From: Planctomycetota bacterium
GTDB lineage: Bacteria > Planctomycetota > Planctomycetia > Pirellulales > Lacipirellulaceae
Reading direction: 5' to 3'
DNA: 35,139 bases
Assembly: GCA_013286045.1 (NCBI GenBank)
Contig: JABDGM010000044.1
Location: forward strand, 1 to 35,139
A model generated the notes under the pieces. That model was not told the origin of the DNA, made no database searches, and saw nothing but the letters and a program-made list of their open reading frames with translations. Below are positions 23,524 to 32,349 of the stretch, piece after piece. Made by a program: the position numbers and the translations under genes. Every line of letters starts with the position of its first letter. Position 1 is the stretch's first letter.

Positions 23524-25650
23524 TTAGGTGCGTTCCCGCGGTATCGGTGCGTTAAGCGATGCCGCAACCCGCCGACACTCCGGCAACGATTCGATGAAAA
23601 GCTTGCCGTACGGCTTGCTGACAATCCGCGGATCCAGACATACCACCGTCCCATGATCGCTTCGCGTGCGAATCAGCCGGCCGAAGCCTTGCTTGAACTT
23701 GATAACCGCTTCGGGCAATTGATAATCGCGAAACGGATTCCCGCCTGCCTGGCGAATTGCATCAAGCCTCGCTTCAAGCAGCGGATGATCGGGCACCGCG
23801 AACGGCAACTTCGCAATGATCACGGTTTGCAGCGCGTCGCCCGGCACGTCGACGCCTTGCCAAAAGCTGTCCGTCCCAAACAACACGGCTCGCGGATTCT
23901 CTTTGAACTGATCGAGCAGCTGCGTCCGCGGCGTGCCATCGGCCTGGCTGAGCAAACGCAGATTCCGCGACGTCAGCCACCGCTGCAACCCGGCCGACAC
24001 GCGCCGCAACATGTCGTAGCTGGTGAAGAGCACAAACGTCCGGCCATCCGTTAGCCCTGCATAGTGCTTAATCTCCTCGATGCATTCTTTTTCGTAACCG
24101 CCACGGTCGGCGGACGTCGGATCGGGCATATCGCGTAGCGTTACAAGCTCAGCCTGCTCTCGATAATCGAACGGACTCCCCACCTGAACCTCATCGCACT
24201 GCGTGATGCCAGCGCGCGACTTAAAAAAGTCGAAATTGCCTTGCTTGCCGACCGACAACGTCGCGCTCGTCATAATCACCGACGGCACCTTATCAAACAG
24301 CTGCTCTCGCATCGCGGGCCCAATATCCACTGGCGACGCCGCCAGCGTAAGCCGCGGACTGCCGCGCCGCCCCTCGTACGACTCCAGCCAATAAACGGTC
24401 CCCTTCTGCGCCTGGGTCCGCCACATTTCCAGCTCGCCGGCGAGCGCCATCAACCGATCGTGTGACGACAGAAAATCCTGCTGCTCCGATTCTTCGTTGA
24501 GCTTCTTCCCCGCCGCCTTCAATAGCTTGGCCAACACCTCGAGCTCGGGGCTTAAGTGATTGGCGACGATCCCCGCATCAAGCACCCGCGCCGGCCCAGG
24601 CAGCCCCCGGTCATCGATCCGCCGCGGCGGGCTCTGCCGGGGGTTCGCCACGCCTCTGTCGCTCGCCAGTCGCCCCTTCGATTTCCACTCCCACAGATCG
24701 CCAAAAAACTCGTCCGCCAGTTGCCGGCAACGATCGACCTGCTGCTCCTCTTTCCGCAAGCCGTGATGAACGAGCAACCCCTTATTGGTCCGATCGTTGT
24801 ACAACTTGTTGAGCACATACTCGACCTGCCCACTCGTCACGTTGATCCCAAGGTGATCGCTCGCCACGCCCTCGACCGTATGGGCTTCATCCAAAATCAC
24901 AACGTCATAATCCGGCAGAAGGCTGACCCCCGCGCGCCGCAGCGCGATATCGCTGAACAACAGCGCGTGATTAACGACAAGAATCTGCGCATGCTGCGCC
25001 CGCCGACGGTCCTTGTAATAAAAGCACTCCTTATGTGTCGGGCAGCGCCGCCCCATGCAATTGCCGCTATCGCTCGCGACCTCTTCCCACACCTGCCCCA
25101 GCGGCTTAAACGGCAGATCGCTCAGCGACCCATCGCCCGTCGCCTTCGCCCACTTGCGAATCCCGCGCAACTGCTCAATTTGCTCGTCGTCATTGAACAG
25201 ACTTTGGCTGCGAGCGAGCGCCAAATCGAGCCGCCGCAGACTCAAATAGTTTCGCCGCCCTTTGACGAGCACCGCTGAAAACTCGCGGGGAATGACTGCG
25301 TTAAGGAGAGGCAAATCCTTCCCAATCAATTGCTCCTGCAAGCTGATCGTGTGCGTCGAGACAACAATTCGCGGCCCGGCATCAGCCGGCTTCTTCGGGG
25401 CTTTTAGAGCCGCGCCTGGCGGCGGCGACTCGGCTTCGCGCTCGGTGGCTGCCAGAATTGCCGGAACAAGATACGCGAAAGTCTTACCAACACCAGTGCC
25501 CGCCTCTGCCACGAGATGCCGCTTCGCGGCAATCGCCCGCGCTACGGCTTCCGCCATCTCGAGTTGCTGCGGCCGGGACTCATAATTCGCAAGCCGCGCC
25601 GCAATGCGGCCATCCGGGCCCAAGATATCGGCTGCGTTTAGCGAATCCAT
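23524..25650 (-). CDS. dinG: DinG/XPD-type ATP-dependent DNA helicase
   Basis: A 708-residue superfamily 2 helicase that unwinds DNA 5' to 3', resolving R-loops and damaged structures in characterised relatives. Seen: Q-motif-like SRPQQLEMAEAV, Walker A AGTGVGKT (50-57), DEAH box VILDEAH (254-257) and late motifs LFGTDSFWQGVDVPGDAL and QGFGRLIRTRSDHG. The iron-sulfur region has three cysteines, C198, C203 and C209, but the first cluster position reads GRRNYLSLRRL with Ser137 where Cys is usual, so a 4Fe-4S cluster may be absent or use another ligand. Residues ~334-352 are encoded by a REP-like sequence (24599-24645), probably an inserted loop. It follows thiG by 48 nt and precedes a GNAT gene by 13 nt. 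The symbol is a family-level assignment. Confidence 0.9.
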   Translation of the reverse strand: MDSLNAADILGPDGRIAARLANYESRPQQLEMAEAVARAIAAKRHLVAEAGTGVGKTFAYLVPAILAATEREAESPPPGAALKAPKKPADAGPRIVVSTHTISLQEQLIGKDLPLLNAVIPREFSAVLVKGRRNYLSLRRLDLALARSQSLFNDDEQIEQLRGIRKWAKATGDGSLSDLPFKPLGQVWEEVASDSGNCMGRRCPTHKECFYYKDRRRAQHAQILVVNHALLFSDIALRRAGVSLLPDYDVVILDEAHTVEGVASDHLGINVTSGQVEYVLNKLYNDRTNKGLLVHHGLRKEEQQVDRCRQLADEFFGDLWEWKSKGRLASDRGVANPRQSPPRRIDDRGLPGPARVLDAGIVANHLSPELEVLAKLLKAAGKKLNEESEQQDFLSSHDRLMALAGELEMWRTQAQKGTVYWLESYEGRRGSPRLTLAASPVDIGPAMREQLFDKVPSVIMTSATLSVGKQGNFDFFKSRAGITQCDEVQVGSPFDYREQAELVTLRDMPDPTSADRGGYEKECIEEIKHYAGLTDGRTFVLFTSYDMLRRVSAGLQRWLTSRNLRLLSQADGTPRTQLLDQFKENPRAVLFGTDSFWQGVDVPGDALQTVIIAKLPFAVPDHPLLEARLDAIRQAGGNPFRDYQLPEAVIKFKQGFGRLIRTRSDHGTVVCLDPRIVSKPYGKLFIESLPECRRVAASLNAPIPRERT
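24599..24645. repeat. REP-like repeat inside the DinG coding region
   Basis: GGCAGCCCCCGG (24599-24610) and GCTCTGCCGGGGGTT (24631-24645) are the two halves of the arm found at 16192-16217, here split by 20 other bases. The reading frame stays open across it, adding Pro/Arg/Gly-rich residues. Confidence 0.65.
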
Positions 25651-25698
25651 TCCGCCAACCTAACAGATGTACAGTCCGCCGTGTAGAAGAGCGGAAGG

Positions 25699-26535
25699 CT
25701 AACGCGGCTTTGCCGTAATCACACCCTCGTCCGGGCTGCTTGCCGTCGCGTACAGCCGTTTCGGAATGCGACCCGCCAGAAAGGCTTGCCGTCCTGCTTC
25801 AGTCGCATGCCGCATCGCGTCTGCCATACGCAGTGGATCTTTCGCGTGTGCGATGCCCGTATTGAGCAGCACACCGTCGACGCCGAGTTCCATTGCGATC
25901 GTGACATCACTCGCCGTGCCGACGCCGGCGTCGACGATCACTGGGTAATCTGGATCACCCTCTTTGAGATACTCCAAACAAATGCGAATGTTGTTCGGGT
26001 TAAGAACGCCCTGCCCAGAACCAATCGGGCTGCCGGCTGGCATGACGCTCGTCGCGCCCGCCTCCTTCAGCCGCTTGGCGACGATCGGGTCGTCTGTCGT
26101 GTAGCAAAGCACTTGAAAGCCATCGGCAACCAGCCGCTCCGTCGCTTGAAGTGTGCCCAAAGTGTCTGGCAAAAGCGTCCGCTTATCGGCTAGTACTTCG
26201 AGCTTCACCCAATCCGCGCCGGGATTTTCCAGGCCCAGCAAAAGCTCGCGCCCCAATCGTGCCACGCGCACCGCGTCATCTGCGTTGAAACAGCCCGCCG
26301 TATTCGGCAGAAGCGTGTACCGGTTCGCGTCGATGAAATCCAGCAAATTATTGCCAGCCGCATCGATCAATCGCTCCCGCCGAACCGCCACCGTGATGCA
26401 CTCCGTGCCGCTCCGCTCCAGTGATTCCCCCATCACCTGATAATCGGCGTACTTCCCTGTGCCAACAATCAGCCGACTCGTGAACCGATGCGTGCCCAGT
26501 TGCAACACTTCTGTGGTGGTTTCCGCGAGTGACAT
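25699..26535 (-). CDS. thiG: Thiazole synthase ThiG
   Basis: ThiG makes the thiazole phosphate of thiamine from deoxyxylulose 5-phosphate, dehydroglycine and the sulfur carried by ThiS thiocarboxylate. The 278-residue barrel has the family segments [50 protein letters not shown] with the Schiff-base Lys, [19 protein letters not shown] and [20 protein letters not shown]. Length is close to the family's ~255-265 with a short C-terminal extension. thiS lies 31 nt upstream, so the two are co-transcribed. Confidence 0.97.
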   Translation of the reverse strand: MSLAETTTEVLQLGTHRFTSRLIVGTGKYADYQVMGESLERSGTECITVAVRRERLIDAAGNNLLDFIDANRYTLLPNTAGCFNADDAVRVARLGRELLLGLENPGADWVKLEVLADKRTLLPDTLGTLQATERLVADGFQVLCYTTDDPIVAKRLKEAGATSVMPAGSPIGSGQGVLNPNNIRICLEYLKEGDPDYPVIVDAGVGTASDVTIAMELGVDGVLLNTGIAHAKDPLRMADAMRHATEAGRQAFLAGRIPKRLYATASSPDEGVITAKPR

Positions 26536-26566
26536 ATTTATTCCAACTTGATTAGTTTCAATTCAA

Positions 26567-26767
26567 TTATCCACCACCAACGAGCGTCACGACTTCCAAC
26601 CGATCCCCGTCACGCAGCGCAGTAGCCGCATGCTCCGCTCGCGGCACCACTTCTAAGTTGAGCTCCACCGCCACGTGCGGCTGCTTCACGCCCATCTCTT
26701 CCAAAAGATTCGCGACCGATGTGCCGTTCGCAATTTCCCGCGGTTTGCCGTTCACCTGAATCGTCAT
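26567..26767 (-). CDS. thiS: Sulfur carrier protein ThiS
   Basis: A 66-residue ubiquitin-like protein that carries sulfur as a C-terminal thiocarboxylate for ThiG. It has [33 protein letters not shown] and ends LVGGG, supplying the required C-terminal Gly-Gly. I start at the ATG at 26765-26767, preceded by AGGGG. The frame continues open another 72 codons upstream, but that part overlaps the preceding gene and has no ThiS features. The gene follows the 181-aa anchored protein by 13 nt. Confidence 0.95.
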   Translation of the reverse strand: MTIQVNGKPREIANGTSVANLLEEMGVKQPHVAVELNLEVVPRAEHAATALRDGDRLEVVTLVGGG

Positions 26768-26780
26768 CAAGCCCCTCTCA

Positions 26781-27326
26781 CTACTTCTGATCCGCAGGCT
26801 TCGGTTGATCGCGAACAAACGCGGTACGGAATTGCTGTACATCGAGCGGCTGAAACTCGCCGCGCTGCGGTTTGTTCGCAGCCTGCATGCTCGAGTTCCA
26901 AGGAATCGTGTAGGCCGCCACTTGGCCGGTGCCAGCTTCCGCCACGTACACAATGCTCTCGGCAAATTGATAACTATTCGCACCCCGCGGCATATTCACC
27001 GAGCCCGTCACCATCAGGTAACCCGAGTTGCGGCCCGCGCCACCAAAATCGGACGCAATGTTTCGCGTAAAGAACGAATTAAACTTGCCAGTCTTGGGGT
27101 TGATCACCGCCGCCCGCATGTCGCCGGTGAGAAAATCAAGGAAGTACAGCGCTTCGACGCCGGAGTCGACCGTGCCCGTCGCGATCGCAAACTTTTCGAT
27201 GCCGTGCGTTGCCGACGCGTGCAACGGCATGCTCGGCCAGAAGCCTTCCAGGTTTAAACCGATCACCAGGCCCAGCACGAGCCCCAACCCAACGTACGCC
27301 GAGCGACTTGCAAAATGGCGATTCAT
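26781..27326 (-). CDS. Membrane-anchored protein of unknown function, 181 aa
   Basis: I do not recognise a named family, but the protein looks real. A single hydrophobic segment at ~10-25 ([19 protein letters not shown]) suggests an exported, anchored product. The exposed part has well-formed beta strands ([55 protein letters not shown]), possibly a propeller blade-like fold. It precedes thiS by 13 nt and is probably co-transcribed with it, although no direct link to thiamine synthesis is visible. Confidence 0.75.
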   Translation of the reverse strand: MNRHFASRSAYVGLGLVLGLVIGLNLEGFWPSMPLHASATHGIEKFAIATGTVDSGVEALYFLDFLTGDMRAAVINPKTGKFNSFFTRNIASDFGGAGRNSGYLMVTGSVNMPRGANSYQFAESIVYVAEAGTGQVAAYTIPWNSSMQAANKPQRGEFQPLDVQQFRTAFVRDQPKPADQK

Positions 27327-27409
27327 GAACGCTCTCCCATACCGCGGAAGCCAGATTAAGGCGAAATCAAGCCACCTGCATCCTACCGGTTTGGAAAATC
27401 GTCGGCCAG

Positions 27410-27886
27410 TCAGTTCTCTTTCGCCGCGTCCGCGTCCGACTTCGACTCAGGGGGCGTAGCGCTTGTGTCATCGTTAGATTTTACCGCCGGTGGACTTGCT
27501 GCAGGCGGGTTAACTGGCTGCACGCCATGTACCGCGCCACGCTGTTGTTGCTGCGCTGCTTGCAGCCAGCGGAAAAACTCAAACATCGCCTGGAACGTGG
27601 GAGTCAGCAGGTGTCCCTGAATCGCATATTGATTGGCGTTCAAGACGCCTGCCACCTCCAACGCGCCGTTCACCACGAGGTAACCCGTTTCAAAGGACTC
27701 TGAATTGCGTCCGATCTTTGCCAGCACGTGCGCTCCCTGTTGGGCGTCCGCCACGTTGTCCACCACCGTCAGCTCCTCGCACACGATACTCTTCTTCACC
27801 GTGACGTCGCCGAACTTGTCGCGAAGCGCCGCACCCAAGGCCAGAAACAACAGCGGATAGACTATCCAACGTTCGCGCTCGGTCAT
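27410..27886 (-). CDS. Membrane-anchored protein of unknown function, 158 aa
   Basis: Residues ~9-21 form a short hydrophobic segment (VYPLLFLALGAALRD). The middle contains VKKSIVCEELTVVDNVADAQ and a beta-rich region (TGYLVVNGALEVAGVLNANQ), with a Gln-rich patch (WLQAAQQQQRGAVHG) and an acidic/Ser/Pro-rich tail. It resembles the 181-aa neighbour in a short GRNS...GYL segment but not overall. It likely begins the run to thiS, with an 83-nt gap. No function is assigned. Confidence 0.7.
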   Translation of the reverse strand: MTERERWIVYPLLFLALGAALRDKFGDVTVKKSIVCEELTVVDNVADAQQGAHVLAKIGRNSESFETGYLVVNGALEVAGVLNANQYAIQGHLLTPTFQAMFEFFRWLQAAQQQQRGAVHGVQPVNPPAASPPAVKSNDDTSATPPESKSDADAAKEN

Positions 27887-28054
27887 GATGAATGGAGGGG
27901 TTAGAGACTAGGGGCTGGGGACTCGGAACTATGTACTGCGAACTTCGTACTTGAAACTGATTAATTGAAACTCAAACTCGCCGAAAAAGCTTCTTCATCG
28001 CTCGCGGTTTAGCTCAACCACCTCGGCAAGCACCACGACAAAGCCGCGAAGTAC

Positions 28055-30538
28055 TCACGCATCTGCCTTATCATAAACGGCTTCCGCCGCACCCGACGAA
28101 CTTACACGAAACGGCAACCAAACCAACGAAACCTCGTCGGCGGATATATCACCCTTCTGCGGTTTTAGTTCCATTGGTTCGAGCGTCAAACCCGCCGCGC
28201 TCAAACTCGTCTCCAATTGCTTCAGCTCATCATCATGCTGCTGCTGAAGTTGCTGCTGATCTTGCTGCGCGTGCTCCAAATCAAGTTTCGCGTTCGACGA
28301 CTGTCCCGTCTCGGTCATCACGGTCCGAAGCGCCGGATCAAGCGACCGACGCCGCCCTGGCATGTTTTTTCCCATCGCCGCCATGACCGTGTCGAACACG
28401 ACCCATAGCATGCTGCCGATCTTAGCGAAGAACTGCATCCGCCGAGCGCTGACCTTCGCCTGAGCCTTCGCCAGGCGATCGTTGGCATCCATCAGCTTTT
28501 TTGACCACGATTTCTCCAGCGCGTCGCGCTTCGTCGCCAATTGCTGCGCGAGCATCGGCGTCAGCCGTGCGCGAAAATCCGCTTCTGTTTCGCCTGGCTT
28601 TGAGACGGATTCCAACGCTGCGCATTGCGACAACTTCAAGGAACCCTCGCGATATAAATGATCCTTCAGTTGCTTGAGAAATATCGGGTAGCTCTTTTCT
28701 CGCGACAGCTCCGCCGGCAAATCGGCAAATTGAGCCTGGTTGTCTGGCGTATCCTCGGTCGCCGTCGCCGCTTCCGAAATCGCAGCCCCTTGCCAAATGT
28801 CGTCCGGCGGCGCGTCCTTGATTGTTTGCAGCAAATAGCAAGTCTGCCACACATCGATCCCGTCCGGCTTGCGCACAAAGTGCATCTTCCCCTTACCCAG
28901 CAACCCCGGCCGATACTCGAGCCGATACCCATCTGGCACCCGCTCCCCAATCGTCGCAAACTTCTCCTTAATCCCCGCCGAAACCACCGGCCGATCACTA
29001 GACGACCCCGCCACCGCACTCCCGCGAGCCGCTTGCGGTTTAGCTACACCGCCCGGCGCAGAACCCGCCTCAACATCCGCACCGCCACCCACCGCCCCAT
29101 CGCTCTTCGCAAACGGATGTTTCGACCTCACCGGATCCATCAACGTCTTGATCTGCCCCTTCGTAAGCGGCCCGCACAAATACGACAACGCCCACCGCGA
29201 TTCAAACACCACCGGCGCATCGTCATGCACGTTGTTCATCAAAAACACGCGGTTGCCGAGCGCCGCGAGCGCCGCTTCCATTTGATTGCGGTTGAAAGAA
29301 GACCCCGCTTGGGCCGACGCCCCTTCTAGCCCTTCCATCACCCGCGCCTTATCGCGCTCCGTTTGCAGCCGCCCCAAAAACCACGTGCCGGCGTTTGACA
29401 AGCCTTTGTAATCGAGGTCCACCGGATTCTGCGTCGCCAGTACGCAACCCAAGCCGAACGCGCGGGCCTGCTTGAGCAGCGTCAACATCGGCCGCTTCGC
29501 CGGCGGATTGCCCAGCGGCGGAAAGTAACCAAACACCTCGTCCATATAGAGCAGTGCCCGTAAACTGCTCGTCCCCGGCTGCGTGCGAATCCATGACAAG
29601 ATTTCGTTGAGCAGGATCGTCACGAAGAACATCCGCTGGGCATCGTCCAAATGCGCAATAGAAAAAATCGCCAGCCGTGGTTTCTTTTCCGACGTGTACA
29701 GAATCTTCTGAATATCCAGCGGCTCCCCCTCCAACCAGCTCGCGAACGACGGCGACGCCAGCAAGTTGTTAAGGCTCATCGCCAGCTTCGTGCGATCTTT
29801 GGCCGGATAGAACGTGTCGATGTCGACCGCCCCCACCTTGCTGATCGGCGGCCGATTGATGTCCTGAATCAACTGCCGCAGATCAATGTCTTTCCCCGCT
29901 CGCCACGCCGTATCGAGCAGCGTCGACAGGAAAATATGCTCGCGACTCTTCACCGGGTCCGCATCGATCCCCATCAAAGCCAGTAAGCCCGAAGTCGCCG
30001 ACGCCACTCGCTCATTGAACGCATCCGCATCTGCCACCAATTCCTTCGGCGGCGCCGAAAACGACTTGAGCACCGTGATCGGTATCCCGGCGCTCGACCC
30101 CGGCGTGTAGATCACGCGATCCACGGTATCGCAGAACCGCTTGATCCGATCCGGCCCTTCATCCCACTTCGCCAGCCCCGTCTTCCACAGGTCCGCCTGG
30201 CTCTTCGCAAAACCATCCGGCGACATCTTCTTCCGCGCCGCTTCGCTCTCATCGATCCAGGGCCGGAAATCGCTCGCGGCCAGATTCGGAAATGCCAGCA
30301 GCAAATTCGCCAAATCGCCTTTCGGATCAATCGCGATCACGGGAATGCCGTTGAGCGCGGCTTCTTCGATCATCGCCAAACACAGACCCGTCTTGCCGCT
30401 CCCCGTCATGCCAACGCAAACCGCGTGCGTCGTCAGATCCTTGCTGTCATACAGCAACGGCTTGGAATCCGTCTTGCCGCTTTTAAGATCATGCGGCCGG
30501 CCCAGGTAGAACGAACCCGCTTGGTCGATGTCTGCCAT
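28055..30538 (-). CDS. HerA/DUF87-type ATP-binding protein
   Basis: An 827-residue P-loop ATPase of the HerA/FtsK-like DUF87 group. Walker A is GMTGSGKT (~43-50), then VIAIDPKGDLANLLLAF, and the Walker B-like LLYMDEVFGYFP. The sensor-type segments LKQARAFGLGCVLATQNPVD and LSNAGTWFLGRLQTERDK are typical of these hexameric DNA or protein-pumping motors. The C-terminal third is helical, with a long Gln/Glu-rich coiled coil (DLEHAQQDQQQLQQQHDDEL). I start at the ATG at 30536-30538 (MADIDQAGSF), because the longer frame upstream runs into tRNA-His sequence. The start lies only about 20 nt from the T-tail of the tRNA terminator, which leaves little room for a promoter. No associated nuclease (NurA) is seen. 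Confidence 0.88.
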   Translation of the reverse strand: MADIDQAGSFYLGRPHDLKSGKTDSKPLLYDSKDLTTHAVCVGMTGSGKTGLCLAMIEEAALNGIPVIAIDPKGDLANLLLAFPNLAASDFRPWIDESEAARKKMSPDGFAKSQADLWKTGLAKWDEGPDRIKRFCDTVDRVIYTPGSSAGIPITVLKSFSAPPKELVADADAFNERVASATSGLLALMGIDADPVKSREHIFLSTLLDTAWRAGKDIDLRQLIQDINRPPISKVGAVDIDTFYPAKDRTKLAMSLNNLLASPSFASWLEGEPLDIQKILYTSEKKPRLAIFSIAHLDDAQRMFFVTILLNEILSWIRTQPGTSSLRALLYMDEVFGYFPPLGNPPAKRPMLTLLKQARAFGLGCVLATQNPVDLDYKGLSNAGTWFLGRLQTERDKARVMEGLEGASAQAGSSFNRNQMEAALAALGNRVFLMNNVHDDAPVVFESRWALSYLCGPLTKGQIKTLMDPVRSKHPFAKSDGAVGGGADVEAGSAPGGVAKPQAARGSAVAGSSSDRPVVSAGIKEKFATIGERVPDGYRLEYRPGLLGKGKMHFVRKPDGIDVWQTCYLLQTIKDAPPDDIWQGAAISEAATATEDTPDNQAQFADLPAELSREKSYPIFLKQLKDHLYREGSLKLSQCAALESVSKPGETEADFRARLTPMLAQQLATKRDALEKSWSKKLMDANDRLAKAQAKVSARRMQFFAKIGSMLWVVFDTVMAAMGKNMPGRRRSLDPALRTVMTETGQSSNAKLDLEHAQQDQQQLQQQHDDELKQLETSLSAAGLTLEPMELKPQKGDISADEVSLVWLPFRVSSSGAAEAVYDKADA

Positions 30539-30558
30539 AAAGATCATCCGGTTACATG

Positions 30559-30594
30559 AAAAAACCACTCGCCAACGAATGTCAGCGAGTGGTT
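30559..30594 (-). terminator. Rho-independent terminator of tRNA-His
   Basis: A perfect 10-bp stem (AACCACTCGC / GCGAGTGGTT) with a 12-nt loop and a T tail on the minus strand, just after the tRNA and 20 nt before the ATPase start codon. Confidence 0.85.
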
Positions 30595-30599
30595 CGTAA

Positions 30600-30675
30600 G
30601 GGTGGCTAGTGGGGCTTGAACCCACGACCTCCAGATCCACAATCTGGCGCTCTAACCAACTGAGCTACAGCCACC
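30600..30675 (-). tRNA. tRNA-His (GTG anticodon)
   Basis: A complete cloverleaf. It begins GGTGGCTGTAGCTCAG and includes G-1 paired with C73, as expected for tRNA-His. The anticodon loop is TTGTGGA in a CCAGA/TCTGG stem, the T arm contains GTGGGTTCAAGCCCCAC, and the acceptor ends AGCCACCC. CCA is not encoded. The gene is followed by a strong terminator. Confidence 0.97.
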
Positions 30676-30810
30676 GTTGATTCACTTAGACGTGTAAATC
30701 GTGCTTAACCCGACGCACGTGTGGTACGGGCATCGCAGGCTGGTTTTTGTCATTTTACAGCGGTCTTGCCGCCTCAAAAACCACTCTCACACGATAACGT
30801 CGCGGCGTTT

Positions 30811-32181
30811 TTACGGCAAGCTCTGCAGCATATACCGCCGGAACTGTGCGTCGAGCTCCGTATTGGAGCTTTCCGTCACTTCCGCGAGCGTGCCGTCACT
30901 ATCGTGGCCGGCATACACGGCTTGCAGATACCGCACGAACGGCTCGCGGTAACGCCCCTGCTCGCCATCGATCAGGAACGTCGAAAGTGCGCAAGCCTCG
31001 CCGTAAATCGGTATGATCTGCGGGCTACGCTGCAGATCGCCCTTGCCCATCCGCACTAGCACGCCAATCGGAATGTAAAAGCCTTCACTGATCCGCGCCC
31101 GCGCCCCCGGCAACCGGCCTTGGGATGTCTCGCCCATCGTAAAGTACAACCCGGCCCGCGGGTCAACGTGTTCGGTCAGCGTCTCAAAATACGTGGCCAC
31201 GCCCTCGACCACCCAACTGTTCGCGGTGGCGGCAATGTGCTTCGCCGTTGGTTTCGATTCCTGAAATAACTGATGCACGGCCTCGTGGTACAGCGTACTC
31301 GCGCTGTGCTCATCTCCAGCAAAGAAGTGCGCCTCGTGCAACGTATCGAAATACACGCCGAGCGTCTCGGCAATCCGCGGTTGATGCTTCCGCAGTGCGT
31401 CCACGTACTGCTGCTTGTCGTGGTAATAAATCACGTGAAACGGATGCGACAGAACCCGCGCGTTCCGCTCACCCGCAAACAACGCCCGGACCTCCAACGG
31501 CGTGTAGTAGAACCCAGCGAACAACTGCCGCCAGATTTGATACAGCTGCTCCAGCCGCGCGGCGAGATCCGCTCCCGCTGCCACGCTGTGATTCGTCGTC
31601 ACTTGAAAATGGTCAGTCCGAATCTGCCAACCCGTCTTGATGTCCGCATGCCGCCCGGCATCCGCCTCGCCCTTCGCGTCGTCTGAATCCTTGGCACCTT
31701 TGGCAACCCAACCACGCTTAGGGTCCCATACCTTTCCAGCGGTATCGAACATCTTCACGCCGTACGCTGTAAGCCAACGCCCCTCGCGCTGCTCGTAGCC
31801 CAACACGCGCCGCGCTTCGGCATGATCGGGATTTTCACGCACCGTTTCCGTGGCCCATTGGAACGCGAGTGACAATTGCCCCGCCTCCGCCGCCTGCCGG
31901 GCCAGGTCGAATAGCGCATCCGCGTGCTTATTTCGCACCTCTTGAGTCGACGCATCCAACACATAGGGCGGCGTATATTCGTCCGTCGCGATGAACAGCA
32001 GCGTGCCCGTCGTAGGCCCGATCGGCCGCCAGCGCGGATTCTCCGCCGCAAATTGCCGGCTCAGCTTCGCGTACTGATCCTGCAAATCGCCCGCCGTCTG
32101 CTTCGCACGTACCGATTGCGCAATCCCTGCAATCATCACCAGCGCGATCATGACGGTTCGAAATGCCGATCGGCGAATCAT
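30811..32181 (-). CDS. Exported DUF1570 metallopeptidase-like protein
   Basis: A 456-residue protein with a signal peptide at ~1-26 (ending SVRA). Residues ~85-145 form a helical segment like one TPR repeat. The DUF1570 region, ~190-420, contains a zinc-peptidase motif HEAVH (299-303) and the downstream NSWVVEGVATYFE (Glu326 as likely third ligand), which fits a gluzincin-like metalloprotease active site. The substrate is unknown, and DUF1570 members have not, to my knowledge, all been shown to cleave peptides. It is transcribed divergently from the FAD/NAD(P)-binding gene; the 168-nt gap holds both promoters. A location outside the cytoplasmic membrane is predicted. Confidence 0.85.
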   Translation of the reverse strand: MIRRSAFRTVMIALVMIAGIAQSVRAKQTAGDLQDQYAKLSRQFAAENPRWRPIGPTTGTLLFIATDEYTPPYVLDASTQEVRNKHADALFDLARQAAEAGQLSLAFQWATETVRENPDHAEARRVLGYEQREGRWLTAYGVKMFDTAGKVWDPKRGWVAKGAKDSDDAKGEADAGRHADIKTGWQIRTDHFQVTTNHSVAAGADLAARLEQLYQIWRQLFAGFYYTPLEVRALFAGERNARVLSHPFHVIYYHDKQQYVDALRKHQPRIAETLGVYFDTLHEAHFFAGDEHSASTLYHEAVHQLFQESKPTAKHIAATANSWVVEGVATYFETLTEHVDPRAGLYFTMGETSQGRLPGARARISEGFYIPIGVLVRMGKGDLQRSPQIIPIYGEACALSTFLIDGEQGRYREPFVRYLQAVYAGHDSDGTLAEVTESSNTELDAQFRRYMLQSLP

Positions 32182-32279
32182 ATTGATAGTCTACCACGCA
32201 CCTTCGCGTTGGCTCACGCGATTGCTGAGTAACCTACGGAACTTACAGCACTTTCGTTCTCGCACACCCGAACAATTCG

Positions 32280-32310
32280 TTGCTCGACTCAAACCGATTG
32301 CAGTTATAAT
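32280..32310 (+). promoter_or_regulatory. Candidate sigma-70 promoter of the FAD/NAD(P)-binding gene
   Basis: A perfect TATAAT at 32305-32310, with TTGCTC at 32280-32285 as a possible -35 box. The spacer is 19 nt, longer than ideal, so the -35 assignment is uncertain. Confidence 0.5.
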
Positions 32311-32349
32311 TAAGGCTCAGGTGCGAACAAACGCCCAGGCAAGAATTGC

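Noticed and set aside
26768-26983. N-terminal extension of ThiS by 72 codons
   Set aside because: It overlaps the preceding gene and has no ThiS features; the internal ATG with AGGGG gives the normal 66-residue length.
27894-27960. G-rich quasi-repeat between the 158-aa gene and the ATPase gene
   Set aside because: Units such as AGGGGCTGGGGACT are irregular; no clear period or dyad could be defined by eye.
30539-30640. N-terminal extension of the HerA-type ATPase
   Set aside because: It would translate the tRNA-His 3' end and its terminator.
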